Shown: positions 18,088-27,691, counted from the stretch's first letter. The stretch is 48,236 nucleotides of DNA from Alphaproteobacteria bacterium (GCA_009909065.1 JAAANZ010000109.1:1-48236), one strand, 5' to 3'. Numbers and translations: made by a program. The notes: a model not told the origin generated them from the sequence alone.

Positions 18088-18885
18088 ATGGCCCAGCCCG
18101 TCACTGTCATAATCGGCCTTGGCCGGGAGGTCGGGGAGGCCGTGGCCCGGCGCTTCTTCGAGGCCGGGCACGGGGTCGTCGCGGCCGATTCGGTTTCCGA
18201 ACGCGTGGATCATGCCCGGCGGGAGCTGGATGCCCAGGTCCAGGTCACCAAGCAGGACCAGCTTTACAAGGCCGGCAGCCTCAAGAATTGCCTGACCATC
18301 GCCAAGAACCAGTTCGAACGGCTGGACAATCTGGTCATCGTGCCACAATTGCCCGAACCTGATGAACTCCGCTCCGTCGAGGCGGACAGGTTCGGAACCG
18401 CCATGATGCAGGCGGCAAATTCCGCAATGCTCGCCATGCAGCTCTTCGCGAAAGAACTGGAGGCCCTCGAGGAGGCGGCCGGGGCGCGCGCCACACAGCC
18501 GCGACAGCGCGGTTCGGTCGTGTTCATTCTTTCCTTGCAACAGAGACTGATGATTCCGGGCCGGTTTACACAGAATGCCAGCCAGGGCGCGATAGAGGCG
18601 GTCATGCGGGCCGGTGCGCTGGAGCTTGCCCCAAGGCGCATTCGCGTGAACGCGGTTTCGGCAGTCCGTCCGCGCGCCCAGTCCGATGATAATGAGCGCG
18701 CCTGGCTGAAGTCTCGCACGCCCCTGGGCCGCGCCGCGCTGGCCGATGAGATCGCCGATGCGGCCTTGTTCCTGTCGTCGAGCCAGTCGGCGATCATCAC
18801 CGGGGAAACCCTCACGCTTGATGGCGGGCGGAGCCTACTGTCCGGCACGCTGGACAATGGTTCCGCAAGCGGTGAACAGACCTGA
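18088..18885 (+). CDS. SDR-fold protein lacking the catalytic Tyr and Lys
   Basis: Rossmann-fold protein of 265 aa related to classical short-chain dehydrogenases. The end is standard (RIRVNAVSAVRPR, ADEIADAALFLSSSQSAIITGETLTLDGG). The catalytic motif YxxxK, normally YTASKGAIEA in such proteins, reads QNASQGAIEA here, so Tyr is Gln162 and Lys is Gln166. The N-terminal TGxxxGIG motif is also altered (IGLGREVGEAVA) and NNAG is replaced by VIVPQ. The frame is intact and codon use looks normal, so this is more likely a non-enzymatic, nucleotide-binding or structural protein than a decaying gene. The ATG at 18088 follows a weak GAGG. It is followed by hrpB. Confidence 0.8.
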   Translation: MAQPVTVIIGLGREVGEAVARRFFEAGHGVVAADSVSERVDHARRELDAQVQVTKQDQLYKAGSLKNCLTIAKNQFERLDNLVIVPQLPEPDELRSVEADRFGTAMMQAANSAMLAMQLFAKELEALEEAAGARATQPRQRGSVVFILSLQQRLMIPGRFTQNASQGAIEAVMRAGALELAPRRIRVNAVSAVRPRAQSDDNERAWLKSRTPLGRAALADEIADAALFLSSSQSAIITGETLTLDGGRSLLSGTLDNGSASGEQT

Positions 18886-18933
18886 TGCAAAGGTCTTTCG
18901 TTTCGCGGCGGGCCGGTGTCTGATCGGGCGGCC

Positions 18934-21357
18934 ATGACGTCGCCCAGCCTGCCGATCGAGAATGTGCTCCCGCAGATCCGCGAAGGGGTGGCCACGCATA
19001 ACCGGCTTGTGCTGGCTGCCCCGCCCGGTGCCGGCAAGACGACGCGCGTGCCGCTCGACCTCATGGATCAGCCGGCCTGCGCGGGCGGGCGGATCATGCT
19101 TCTCGAACCCAGGCGGATCGCGGCGCGCGCCGCGGCCGCGCGAATGGCCGATACCCTGGGCGAGCCTCTTGGCCATACGGTCGGCCTGTCGACGCGGCTC
19201 GAACGCAAGATTTCCCGGCACACGCGCATAGAAGTGGTGACGGACGGGCTGTTGGTGCGCCGCATCCTCAACTCCCCCGACCTTGAAGGCGTCAGCACGC
19301 TCATCTTCGACGAGTTTCACGAGCGTTCGCTCAACGCCGATCTCGGCCTGGCCCTGGCGCTGGATGTCCAGACGGCGCTGCGGGAGGAACTGCGCATCAT
19401 CCTCATGTCGGCCACGCTCGACACCGAGGCGATCGCCGGGGCCCTGTCTGCGCCGGTCATCGAGAGCAAGGGGCGCATCTTCCCCGTCGAGACACATTAT
19501 CTCGGCCGCAGCAGGGCCCGGATTGAAGAGCAGATGGCCGACGCCATCGAGATGGCCCTGCGCCGCGAAACCGGATCGGTCCTCGCCTTCCTGCCGGGCG
19601 CGGCGGAAATCCGCCGGACCGCCCAGCGGCTCGAGGATGCCGGCCATGAGGCTGTCGATATCGCACCCCTGTTCGGCGCGCTTTCCCCGGAGGCGCAGGA
19701 TGCGGCGATCCGGCGGGCGCGCAAGGGGCGGCGCAAGGTCGTCCTGGCCACCGATATTGCCGAGAGTGCCCTGACGATCGAGGATGTCCGCATTGTCGTT
19801 GATTCAGGCATGGCGCGCGTGCCGCAATCCGATCCCGCCGGGCTTCGCACCCGTCTGGTAACCGTGCGTGCCTCGCAGGCCTCCGTTGCGCAGCGCCGCG
19901 GCCGTGCGGGGCGGACCGGGCCGGGCACCTGCTACCGATTGTGGAGCCAGCCGGAGACCAAAGGCCTGCCGCCCCGCCCGGAGCCGGAAGTGCTGGGGGG
20001 CGACCTTACCGGGCTCGTATTGTCTCTGGCCGACTGGGGCGAAAGCGATCCGGCCGGGCTGGACTGGATCGACCCGCCGCCGCCGGGCCGTCTGAGAGCG
20101 GCGCGCCGGCGCCTGCAGGATCTCGGCGCACTTGACGGGTCCGGCGCGATCACGCCGCGCGGGCGCGAGATGGCGGCGCTGCCCCTGGCACCGCGCCTCG
20201 CCGCGCTTGTCGTCGCCGGCGAGACAGGCGAACCGCGCGCGCTGGGCGCCCATCTTGCGGCCATCCTGACGGAGCGGGGAATCGGTGGATACTCCAGCGA
20301 CCTCAATGACCGGCTCGCCGGCTTCCTGCGCGACAATGCCCCCCGGGCGACGGCCCTGAAACGTCAGGCGCAACGATGGGGCGGTCCGGCCCCGCCGCGC
20401 GGCGACCCCGCATCGCTCATCGTCGCCGCCTGGCCTGAAGCTCTGGCGCGCCGGCGCGGTGGGGACCGCACCGATTTCCTGCTCGCCTCCGGTGAGGCCG
20501 GGCGACTTGATGAGGGCGACCGACTCGCCCGCCATGACTGGCTGGCCGTCGCCGAAATGGTCGGATCGGGCACGGCGAGGCGCATAACGCTGGCAGCCCC
20601 GCTCAGCGAAGCGGCCGCCTTCACGGCCCGTCCGCCGGTCAGCGAGGAAATTGCCGAATTCGACACCGCAGCCGGCCGATTGCGCGCGGCCCGGGTTCGC
20701 CATGTCGGGGCCATCGAATTGTCGCGCCAGCCCTTGCCCGCCCCCTCCGGCGAGGCGGCGCGGCGCGCGGTCATTGACGCCGTCGCGGCCGGGGGATTCG
20801 AGTCGATCGGCGGCGATTCGGCCGTTCGCGAAACCGTGGCGCGGGTCGCAATTGCGCGCACGCGGGCGGGCGCGGACTGGCCCGACTGGACAATCGGGCA
20901 TTTGCGGGCATGCGTCGATGACTGGATGCCGGAGCCGGAGGGGGCAGCGCCTCCCTCGCCGAAGGCACTGAGGGAGGCGCTGACCGCTTATCTCGGCTGG
21001 CCCCAGGCCGGCGAACTGGCGCGTCTTGCGCCCTTGCGGCTCGAACTGCCGGCCGGCCGCGCCGCGCCGATCGACTATCTCGATGAAAAGGCGCCGCTCG
21101 TCGAAGCGCGCGTTCAGGAAGTGTTCGGCCTGACCCGCCATCCCTGCATCGCCGACGGGACGCGGCCCGTCACGCTGAGCCTGCTCTCGCCGGCACGACG
21201 GCCGGTCGCGATTACGCGCGACATTGCCGGATTCTGGAGCGGGGCCTATGGCGACATGGCCAAGGATATGCGCGCAAGCTATCCGAAACACGACTGGCCG
21301 GACGATCCGGTCCGCGCCGCACCCCATCCTGGCCATACGCGGCGGCGCCAGAAATAG
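18934..21357 (+). CDS. hrpB: ATP-dependent RNA helicase HrpB
   Basis: DEAH-type helicase of about 807 aa. Motif I is PPGAGKTT (residues 30-37), motif II is DEFH in STLIFDEFHERSLNADLG, motif III is LMSATLD, and motif VI is QRRGRAGR. A helicase-associated domain and the HrpB-specific C-terminus follow (PVTLSLLSPARRPVAITRDI, then FWSGAYGDMAKDMRASYPKH), which separates it from HrpA. The cellular role of HrpB is poorly known. The ATG at 18934 (MTSPSLPIENVLP) fits the family; a GTG at 18916 would add six residues. It converges with the unknown gene at 21365 with only 7 bp between. Confidence 0.95.
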   Translation: MTSPSLPIENVLPQIREGVATHNRLVLAAPPGAGKTTRVPLDLMDQPACAGGRIMLLEPRRIAARAAAARMADTLGEPLGHTVGLSTRLERKISRHTRIEVVTDGLLVRRILNSPDLEGVSTLIFDEFHERSLNADLGLALALDVQTALREELRIILMSATLDTEAIAGALSAPVIESKGRIFPVETHYLGRSRARIEEQMADAIEMALRRETGSVLAFLPGAAEIRRTAQRLEDAGHEAVDIAPLFGALSPEAQDAAIRRARKGRRKVVLATDIAESALTIEDVRIVVDSGMARVPQSDPAGLRTRLVTVRASQASVAQRRGRAGRTGPGTCYRLWSQPETKGLPPRPEPEVLGGDLTGLVLSLADWGESDPAGLDWIDPPPPGRLRAARRRLQDLGALDGSGAITPRGREMAALPLAPRLAALVVAGETGEPRALGAHLAAILTERGIGGYSSDLNDRLAGFLRDNAPRATALKRQAQRWGGPAPPRGDPASLIVAAWPEALARRRGGDRTDFLLASGEAGRLDEGDRLARHDWLAVAEMVGSGTARRITLAAPLSEAAAFTARPPVSEEIAEFDTAAGRLRAARVRHVGAIELSRQPLPAPSGEAARRAVIDAVAAGGFESIGGDSAVRETVARVAIARTRAGADWPDWTIGHLRACVDDWMPEPEGAAPPSPKALREALTAYLGWPQAGELARLAPLRLELPAGRAAPIDYLDEKAPLVEARVQEVFGLTRHPCIADGTRPVTLSLLSPARRPVAITRDIAGFWSGAYGDMAKDMRASYPKHDWPDDPVRAAPHPGHTRRRQK

Positions 21358-21364
21358 GCCAACC

Positions 21365-21772
21365 CTACCACTCCATGCCCATCTGCTTCTTCATCCAGTC
21401 GGAAAAGGTAGACGGCTTTTCGAGATTTTTCGGGTCGAGGGTTCCGTAGGCGAGAATCGGACCATCAGCAGCTTCGAGCCGCACGCCGGCCACCTGTTCC
21501 TGCAGGCCGGACCAGCCGAGATCACGCGGATCGACCACGAACATGACCCGTTCCCCGCCGCGTCCTTCACGGTCGCGGCCAAAAACGAGTCCATAAACCT
21601 TCTCGCGGCCCCAGAGGCCGGCACTGTGGGCCTGTCGCTTGCCGTCAAGCAGCACCGCGTCCCAGAACAGGGTGCGCCGCCATTGCAATACATGCATGCG
21701 CTCACCCTTGGTGATCTTGATATCGACTTCCGAACGGGTCAGGCGAACAATATCGGCTTGGAGCTGGCTCAT
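21365..21772 (-). CDS. Hypothetical protein (135 aa)
   Basis: I do not recognise a family. The protein is soluble, without signal peptide or membrane helix. It begins MSQLQADIVRLTRSEVDIKI and contains a run of alternating hydrophobic and polar residues (RTLFWDAVLLDGKRQ, KVYGLVFGRDREGRGGERVMFVVDPRDLGW) that suggests a mostly beta fold. The C-terminus is NLEKPSTFSDWMKKQMGMEW. The ATG at 21772 has GAGG about 7 nt upstream. A palindrome and a candidate promoter lie directly upstream (21793-21831), in the only AT-rich patch nearby, so the gene is probably regulated on its own. Confidence 0.75.
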   Translation of the reverse strand: MSQLQADIVRLTRSEVDIKITKGERMHVLQWRRTLFWDAVLLDGKRQAHSAGLWGREKVYGLVFGRDREGRGGERVMFVVDPRDLGWSGLQEQVAGVRLEAADGPILAYGTLDPKNLEKPSTFSDWMKKQMGMEW

Positions 21773-21792
21773 CTGAGGCCCTCAGTCTTGAA

Positions 21793-21831
21793 TTATTGAA
21801 TATCAATAAAGCCTTATCGATTAGAGGTCAA
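21793..21831 (-). promoter_or_regulatory. Candidate sigma-70 promoter with overlapping palindromic operator
   Basis: On the minus strand TTGACC (21826-21831) and TATTGA (21803-21808) are separated by 17 bp, matching the -35 well and the -10 moderately. The perfect inverted repeat TTATTGA-ATA-TCAATAA (21793-21809) overlaps the -10 element and starts about 20 bp before the ATG of the unknown gene. This geometry suits a dimeric repressor. The patch is strongly AT-rich in a GC-rich region. Confidence 0.45.
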
Positions 21832-21841
21832 GGCCTGGCGG

Positions 21842-22028
21842 CTACAAGGCCTCGCACCAGGGGCGCAGGTCCAGTTCATGCGTCCAGGCCGAGCGGTGCT
21901 GTCGGTGCAGCCAGACATAATTCTTCGCGATTTCCTCAAGGCCGGAGCCGCCCGTCGCGCGCTCCCGCACGGCCTGTCGCCTCGCCGGCGCCAATGATCA
22001 GCGCCGCCCCGCCGGAGGGATCAGCCAT
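21842..22028 (-). pseudogene. SDR gene remnant with large internal deletion
   Basis: The ATG at 22028 opens MADPSGGAALIIGAGEATGRA, the NAD(P)-binding start of an SDR (GAGxATG motif). After about 20 codons the frame breaks, and after a shift the sequence ends EIAKNYVWLHRQHRSAWTHE then LDLRPWCEAL and TAG at 21842-21844, which is the C-terminus of the same SDR family (IAENYW.LH.Q....WTHELDLRPW). About 180-190 codons between these ends are missing. The start overlaps the stop of the upstream hydrolase gene by 8 bp, so the intact gene was once coupled to it. It could not make a working enzyme. Confidence 0.8.
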
Positions 22029-22764
22029 CGGCCAGCTCCGCACATGTGTTGATGAGCCGGGTAATATCGCGCTCTCGCGAGAGCCGGTGATCGCCACCCT
22101 TGACCAGTGTGTAGACCAGATCATCGCTGGTAATCAGTTCGACCAGCCGGCGCGCATGCTCTGCCGGCACGTCCGTGTCGCACAGGCCCTGCAGGATGCG
22201 AACGGGCCGGTCAAAACGGATGGGCGCGTCCATGATCAGATGCTGCTCACCGGTTTCGAAAAGCGCCCGGGTCAGCGGCACAGGCTCGCCATAATCGGAG
22301 GGCTGCATGTGAAGGCCCGTCTCCAGGATCTCCTTCCTCGCCTCGGGCGCGAGACCCGGCCACATGAGCCTCGCGGTGAAATCGGGCGCCGGTGCGATCA
22401 GAACGAGTGCGCCGACCCGCTCCGGCCGGGCAATCGCGGCCAGCAGCGCCATCCAGGCGCCCATGGACGATCCGACCAGAGTCTGGCACCCCTCGGTGAG
22501 CCCATCCAGGACAGCCAGCGTGTCTTCATGCCAGTGTGTGACCGTTCCTTCCTCGAACCGGCCGTAGGACTGTCCGTGCCCGGAATAGTCGAAGGCCAGG
22601 AAGCCATGCCCCCGGGATCGCGCCCAGTCTTCCAGCCGCAGGACCTTCGTGCCTTGCATGTCGGAATTGAAGCCTGAAAGCCAGACAAAATCATGTCCGC
22701 TGCGGCCGGTGTGCCGGCGATAGGCGATGCGCCGCCCGGCTTGTGTGTCGAGATGGTCGGTCAT
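22021..22764 (-). CDS. Alpha/beta hydrolase
   Basis: Serine hydrolase of 247 aa. The nucleophile elbow is VGSSMGAW with Ser100, the likely acid is in GLCDTDVP and the catalytic His in GGDHRLS. The early FVWLSGFNSDM, in the place of the oxyanion loop, and FDYSGHGQS are like the ABHD10/palmitoyl-thioesterase-like group, but the substrate is unknown. The ATG at 22764 (MTDHLDTQAGRRI) is chosen; an upstream start 12 codons earlier lacks support. It lies between an HxlR regulator gene (52 bp upstream) and the SDR remnant, whose start codon it overlaps, so the three formed one operon. Confidence 0.85.
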   Translation of the reverse strand: MTDHLDTQAGRRIAYRRHTGRSGHDFVWLSGFNSDMQGTKVLRLEDWARSRGHGFLAFDYSGHGQSYGRFEEGTVTHWHEDTLAVLDGLTEGCQTLVGSSMGAWMALLAAIARPERVGALVLIAPAPDFTARLMWPGLAPEARKEILETGLHMQPSDYGEPVPLTRALFETGEQHLIMDAPIRFDRPVRILQGLCDTDVPAEHARRLVELITSDDLVYTLVKGGDHRLSRERDITRLINTCAELADG

Positions 22765-22816
22765 GGCGCGTAGTGTGTCGCAGCCGGCGCGCGCGGGCAA
22801 TATGTCCGAGCCGGGC

Positions 22817-23287
22817 TCAGCGCGGGCGAAGTTTCACGCGCAGTCTCTCGGCGGTGACCTCGCGGCCTTGGGTATCGACAAAGTCGGCGCGCACCGGGCC
22901 GCGCGTTTTCGAATCGGCAAATCCAACCGGCCCGGGTTTGCCATCACCAAGATGAGCGTCACCCCATTGGGTGAGCGCAATCAGCACGGGCTGAAGCGCC
23001 CGTCCCGCGGGCGTAAGAAGGTATTCATGGCGCTGGCGCTTTCCGGGCTCGCGATAGGGCCGGCGCTCGAAAAGGCCGGCTGCCTCGAGCGATCTGAGCC
23101 GCCCTGACAACACGGTTCGCGGGCAGCCAAGCTCGGCCTGGAAATCATCGAACCGGCGCACACCATACATGGCCGCGCGCAGGATCAGCAGCGTCCAGCG
23201 CTCACCGACAAGGGCAGCGGCCGAAGCCAGGCGGCACTCCTCGGGCGGAACGGGCGATTTCGTGGCGCGCGGCGGGCAGGACGGCAT
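22817..23287 (-). CDS. HxlR-family transcriptional regulator
   Basis: Winged-helix DNA-binding protein of 156 aa. The family N-terminal Cys (EECRLASAAALVGERWTLLILRAA) is followed by the recognition helix region RFDDFQAELGCPRTVLSGRL and the wing FERRPYREPGKRQRHEYLLT. HxlR proteins often sense aldehydes, quinones or redox state and control nearby enzymes; here the candidates are the hydrolase and former SDR downstream. A C-terminal extension of about 40 residues (SKTRGPVRADFVDTQGREVT) may be a small ligand domain. The ATG at 23287 has no clear Shine-Dalgarno sequence. Confidence 0.9.
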   Translation of the reverse strand: MPSCPPRATKSPVPPEECRLASAAALVGERWTLLILRAAMYGVRRFDDFQAELGCPRTVLSGRLRSLEAAGLFERRPYREPGKRQRHEYLLTPAGRALQPVLIALTQWGDAHLGDGKPGPVGFADSKTRGPVRADFVDTQGREVTAERLRVKLRPR

Positions 23288-23404
23288 GAGGTGGCCATGG
23301 ATGGGTTCGCCGATGAAATCCAGCCCCCGAGGGTGTCTTTTCGCACGCCAATGCTTCGTTTCGGGGCCGTTTCATAGTATCGTTCTCGTGGATGGACAGG
23401 AAAC

Positions 23405-23806
23405 ATGGCCTCGGCGGATGATGTGATCGACAGGCGCATGGCGAGCGTGCTTTTCGCGGAGGCCGAACCGGGGCTCGCCGCGAAATGGATGCTCGGCCTT
23501 GACGGGCGCGCCGGCATCGCCATCACCAAGAAACTCGTCGGCGGAACCTGGGTAGGCGGGAATGCCGGGCTGACGCGCGAGACCCTTCGGTTCCGGCCGA
23601 ACCTTGTCAACCGGATGGCCCACCGAAATGGCGAGACGCTGGGGATCGCGATCCCGCTTGGCGATATTCGCAGCGTCACCGAGCGTTTCGGGCTGGCCAC
23701 GCGGATCATCGATATCGAGACCGCGGCGGCGACGCTGAGCCTGCGCTGTTACCGCGCGCAGGCCTTTGCGTACGCGATCGACGCAGCGCGCGGCGCGTCG
23801 GTATAG
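23405..23806 (+). CDS. Hypothetical protein, possibly PH/GRAM-like
   Basis: A 133-aa soluble protein without recognised signature. The middle, TWVGGNAGLTRETLRFRPNL then IAIPLGDIRSVTERFGLATRIIDIETAAATLSLRCY, has the rhythm of a bacterial pleckstrin-homology or GRAM-like domain: beta strands that display a ligand, a loop with I.L.DI..V, and a final helix (RAQAFAYAIDAARG). This is an inference from pattern alone. It is divergent from the HxlR gene and precedes mdh by 96 bp on the same strand. Confidence 0.7.
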   Translation: MASADDVIDRRMASVLFAEAEPGLAAKWMLGLDGRAGIAITKKLVGGTWVGGNAGLTRETLRFRPNLVNRMAHRNGETLGIAIPLGDIRSVTERFGLATRIIDIETAAATLSLRCYRAQAFAYAIDAARGASV

Positions 23807-24865
<1,059 letters not shown>

Positions 24866-24905
24866 GAACGCCCTCGGAAACAGATAATTGCATCAAGTCA
24901 GCGTG

Positions 24906-24931
24906 AAGGCGGACGCGCCGGCTCGCCTTTT
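24906..24931 (+). terminator. Weak terminator-like hairpin after mdh
   Basis: AAGGCGG (24906-24912) pairs with TCGCCTT (24923-24929), with one G-T wobble and a 10-nt loop, and is followed by a short T run ending at 24931. It lies 40 bp after the mdh stop. The stem is short and the T run only four bases, so it would be inefficient. Confidence 0.35.
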
Positions 24932-24980
24932 GCAAGGATCTTGTTAGCCTTTCAGCGAGGCAACGACAGGAGACGAAGAC

Positions 24981-25562
24981 ATGCTGACACGTCTGATCGC
25001 CGGCGCGCTTGCCACCGTATTATGCGCTTTTCCGGCCGCGGCGCAGGCCCCCGAAACGATTGGCCCGGTCGTCGGCGAGCCAGCCCCGAAGCTCTCTTCG
25101 GTGACGGCGGTGGCCAGCAAAGACGTGCTCGAGGTGCAGGAATCCCAGGGCGTTGCGATCGTTTTCTTCCGCTCCGCCGTCTGGTGCCCGTTCTGCAAGA
25201 AGCAGCTCACCGAACTGAAAACGGCCGCCGGCCCGCTCGCCGGGAAGGGCTGGCGCCTGACGGCGCTCTCCTATGACTCGCCGGAATCACTGAAGACTTT
25301 CGCCGTCCGGAACGGGATCAATTACACATTCCTGTCCGACCCGGAATCCACCGCCATTGATGCCTTCGGCCTGAGAAACACGAGTGTCAAATCCGGCAGC
25401 CGCGCGGATGGCATACCCCATCCCGCGGTCGTTTTCGTGCGGAACAACGGACGGGTTGCCGCAGTCCTGCGCGAAGAGGGCTACCGCAAGCGCCCCTCAG
25501 TGGACGCCATCACCCAGGCGGCGACCCTCTTGAATGCCGCCGCAGGGGACGGCGCGCAATAG
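24981..25562 (+). CDS. Secreted peroxiredoxin-like (AhpC/TSA-fold) protein
   Basis: Probable periplasmic thiol protein of 193 aa. A signal peptide (LIAGALATVLCAFPAAAQA) is followed by a thioredoxin-fold domain with VAIVFFRSAVWCPFCKKQL, so the active site is CPFC (Cys69, Cys72), then LTALSYDSPESLKTFAVRNG and FLSDPEST, as in AhpC/TSA and Bcp-like proteins. The CxxC spacing points to a thiol-disulfide or peroxidase role in the periplasm. AGGAGA lies 6-7 nt before the ATG at 24981. It converges with the zeta subunit gene, 13 bp away. Confidence 0.85.
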   Translation: MLTRLIAGALATVLCAFPAAAQAPETIGPVVGEPAPKLSSVTAVASKDVLEVQESQGVAIVFFRSAVWCPFCKKQLTELKTAAGPLAGKGWRLTALSYDSPESLKTFAVRNGINYTFLSDPESTAIDAFGLRNTSVKSGSRADGIPHPAVVFVRNNGRVAAVLREEGYRKRPSVDAITQAATLLNAAAGDGAQ

Positions 25563-25575
25563 CGCCTCGGGCGCT

Positions 25576-25902
25576 TCAGTCGGCTTCCTTGAGCACCTGC
25601 TCGCGGGCCACCGGAAGGAGTTCAGCCATCTGCTCACGGATCTGCGCGTCCGTGCGCTGAATTCCCTTCTTGTCGAAATCCCTGCGGACCTTGCGGAAAA
25701 CATCCTCATCGCCGGGCTCTTCGAGGTCGGACACCACCACTTCCCTGGCATAGCTGTCAGCGTCCGGGCCACTGAGGCCCATCACCCCAGCGGCCCACTG
25801 GCCGAGCAGCTTGTTGCGACGTGCCATCACCTTGAACTGGGTTTCCTGGTCAAGGGCGTATTTGGCTTCTTCCGCGCGTTCGCGATCATCGAAACTGGAC
25901 AT
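25576..25902 (-). CDS. F1-ATPase inhibitor zeta subunit (DUF1476)
   Basis: Alphaproteobacterial zeta subunit of 108 aa, which blocks ATP hydrolysis by the F1 motor with its N-terminal helix (shown for Paracoccus). It begins [20 protein letters not shown] and continues [21 protein letters not shown], the family hallmark; the rest is a four-helix body. The ATG at 25902 is set by the conserved start; AAGG lies about 11 nt upstream. It is divergent from purC. Being far from the atp operon is usual for this gene. Confidence 0.9.
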   Translation of the reverse strand: MSSFDDRERAEEAKYALDQETQFKVMARRNKLLGQWAAGVMGLSGPDADSYAREVVVSDLEEPGDEDVFRKVRRDFDKKGIQRTDAQIREQMAELLPVAREQVLKEAD

Positions 25903-26137
25903 CTGGCAAGCGGCCTTTTCTGCTGCGGGCTCACATTTTCGCACAAATGATATTACGGCGCATCGACGGGCGCAATCAAGACTGACCGGCCAGCGACAGC
26001 GTCGCATATGTGATGTCGCGTCTTTCAGGCCACGGCGAGAACAGCTATGCTTATTCTTTGGGGAAGTTTCAGTGGGCATGCGTTTGCCCATGCCGCTTGC
26101 GCTCCCCGCGATTTCTCAGGAAGGACATATTACCGCA

Positions 26138-26908
26138 ATGGCCCGCAGGCGCATGATCTATGAGGGCAAGGCCAAGATCCTCTATGAGGGGCCCGAACCC
26201 GGCACGCTGATCCAGTATTTCAAGGATGACGCCACCGCTCACAATGCCGAAAAGCGTGCGGTCCTCGATGGCAAGGGGGTGCTCAACAACCGCATCTCCG
26301 AATTCGTCATGACGCGCCTGACCGCGGCGGGCATTCCCAATCATTTCATCCGGCGGCTGAACATGCGCGAGCAGCTCATCCGCAAGGTGGAAATCATTCC
26401 GCTCGAGGTCGTCATCCGCAATGTGGCGGCCGGCTCGATCTCGCGCCGCCTCGGCGTCGAGGAAGGCAACGCTCTGCCGCGCGCCATCGTCGAATTCTAT
26501 TACAAGCGTGACGATCTCGGCGATCCGATCGTGTCGGAGGAACATATCACCGCCTTCAACTGGGCCGGCCCGCAGGAAATCGACGACATGATCTCACTCT
26601 CGCTGCGCGTGAATGATTTCATGACGGGGCTTTTCTCCGCAGTCGGCATCCGGCTCATCGACTTCAAACTCGAATATGGCCGGCTTTTCGAGGGCGATAC
26701 GGTGCGCACCCTCCTCGCCGATGAAATCAGCCCGGACAATTGCCGGCTCTGGGATCTCGAGAGCGGTGAGAAGCTCGACAAGGACCGCTTCCGCCAGGAC
26801 ATGGGCGGCGTCACGCAGGCCTATTCGGAAGTCGCCCGGAGGCTCGGGATCATCAAGGAGACGTCCGGGGGTGACAATATCGTCTCCTTCAATGGCGGAC
26901 AGGGCTGA
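26138..26908 (+). CDS. purC: Phosphoribosylaminoimidazole-succinocarboxamide synthase
   Basis: SAICAR synthetase of 256 aa, which joins aspartate to CAIR in purine synthesis. Family blocks are [83 protein letters not shown] and [11 protein letters not shown]. The ATG at 26138 ([10 protein letters not shown]) fits the family, with AGGAAGG about 13 nt upstream; the frame is open further upstream but lacks similarity. It is followed after 35 bp by a sulfotransferase gene and then by purS. Confidence 0.96.
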   Translation: MARRRMIYEGKAKILYEGPEPGTLIQYFKDDATAHNAEKRAVLDGKGVLNNRISEFVMTRLTAAGIPNHFIRRLNMREQLIRKVEIIPLEVVIRNVAAGSISRRLGVEEGNALPRAIVEFYYKRDDLGDPIVSEEHITAFNWAGPQEIDDMISLSLRVNDFMTGLFSAVGIRLIDFKLEYGRLFEGDTVRTLLADEISPDNCRLWDLESGEKLDKDRFRQDMGGVTQAYSEVARRLGIIKETSGGDNIVSFNGGQG

Positions 26909-26943
26909 GCCATCCGGCGCATGCAGGTCAGCGGGGAAGCGAA

Positions 26944-27651
26944 ATGGGACTGAAAGTGATCGGCGCGGGCTATGGGCGGACCGGGACCCTCTCCATGAAA
27001 GCTGCGCTTGAACAGCTTGGCTATACCAAGTGCCACCATATGACAGAGGTGTTCGCAAGCCCCGGGCAGGTCGGTCACTGGTTGGCAATTGCGCGCGGAG
27101 AGACGCCCGACTGGGACGAGGTCTTTGAGGGCTACCAGGCCGCGGTGGATTTTCCCGCCTGCATCTTCTGGCGTGAACTGGCCGAGGCCTATCCCGATGC
27201 CAAGCTGATACTGACAGAGCGGCCGGCGGAAAAATGGTATGACAGCGCCTACAACACGATCTATGCGCTGACGAAGGCCGTGCCGGGCTGGATGAAAACC
27301 CTGCTGCCGCGCATGCGCAGGATCGACGAATTCGTGAACAAGCTCGTCTGGCGCGATGTCTTTGATGGCCGTTTCGAGGACAAGGCTCACGCCATCGATA
27401 TTTACGAGCGCCATGTCGCGGCCGTGAAGGCGGCGCTGCCGCCGGAACGTCTGCTTGTCATGGAGATCAGTGAGGGCTGGCAGCCGCTCTGTGAGTTCCT
27501 CGGTCACGAAGTGCCCGATTGGGATTTTCCGCGGGTCAATGACACGGCGGAATTTCGCAAGGGCGTCACGGTGCTGAAAAGACTGGCCTGGGTGCCATGG
27601 ATTGTCGGCGCCCTCCTCTTGACCGCAGTGGCCATCGCGCTGGCCACCTGA
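26944..27651 (+). CDS. Sulfotransferase family protein
   Basis: Single-domain PAPS-dependent sulfotransferase-like protein, 235 aa. The phosphosulfate-binding loop is GYGRTGTLSMKAALEQLG (from residue 9). LILTERPAEKWYDSAYNTI is the 3'-phosphate-binding segment, with an Arg after the strand and Ser in place. The C-terminus has a membrane helix (WVPWIVGALLLTAVAIALA), which would anchor it to the inner membrane with the catalytic domain in the cytoplasm. The substrate is unknown. The gene lies between purC and purS on the same strand with gaps of 35 and 40 bp, so it is probably co-transcribed with purine genes although its function is unrelated. Confidence 0.85.
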   Translation: MGLKVIGAGYGRTGTLSMKAALEQLGYTKCHHMTEVFASPGQVGHWLAIARGETPDWDEVFEGYQAAVDFPACIFWRELAEAYPDAKLILTERPAEKWYDSAYNTIYALTKAVPGWMKTLLPRMRRIDEFVNKLVWRDVFDGRFEDKAHAIDIYERHVAAVKAALPPERLLVMEISEGWQPLCEFLGHEVPDWDFPRVNDTAEFRKGVTVLKRLAWVPWIVGALLLTAVAIALAT

Positions 27652-27691
27652 TAGGTCACGCCAAAGCCTAAGTCTCGCGAGGAATGCGCCC

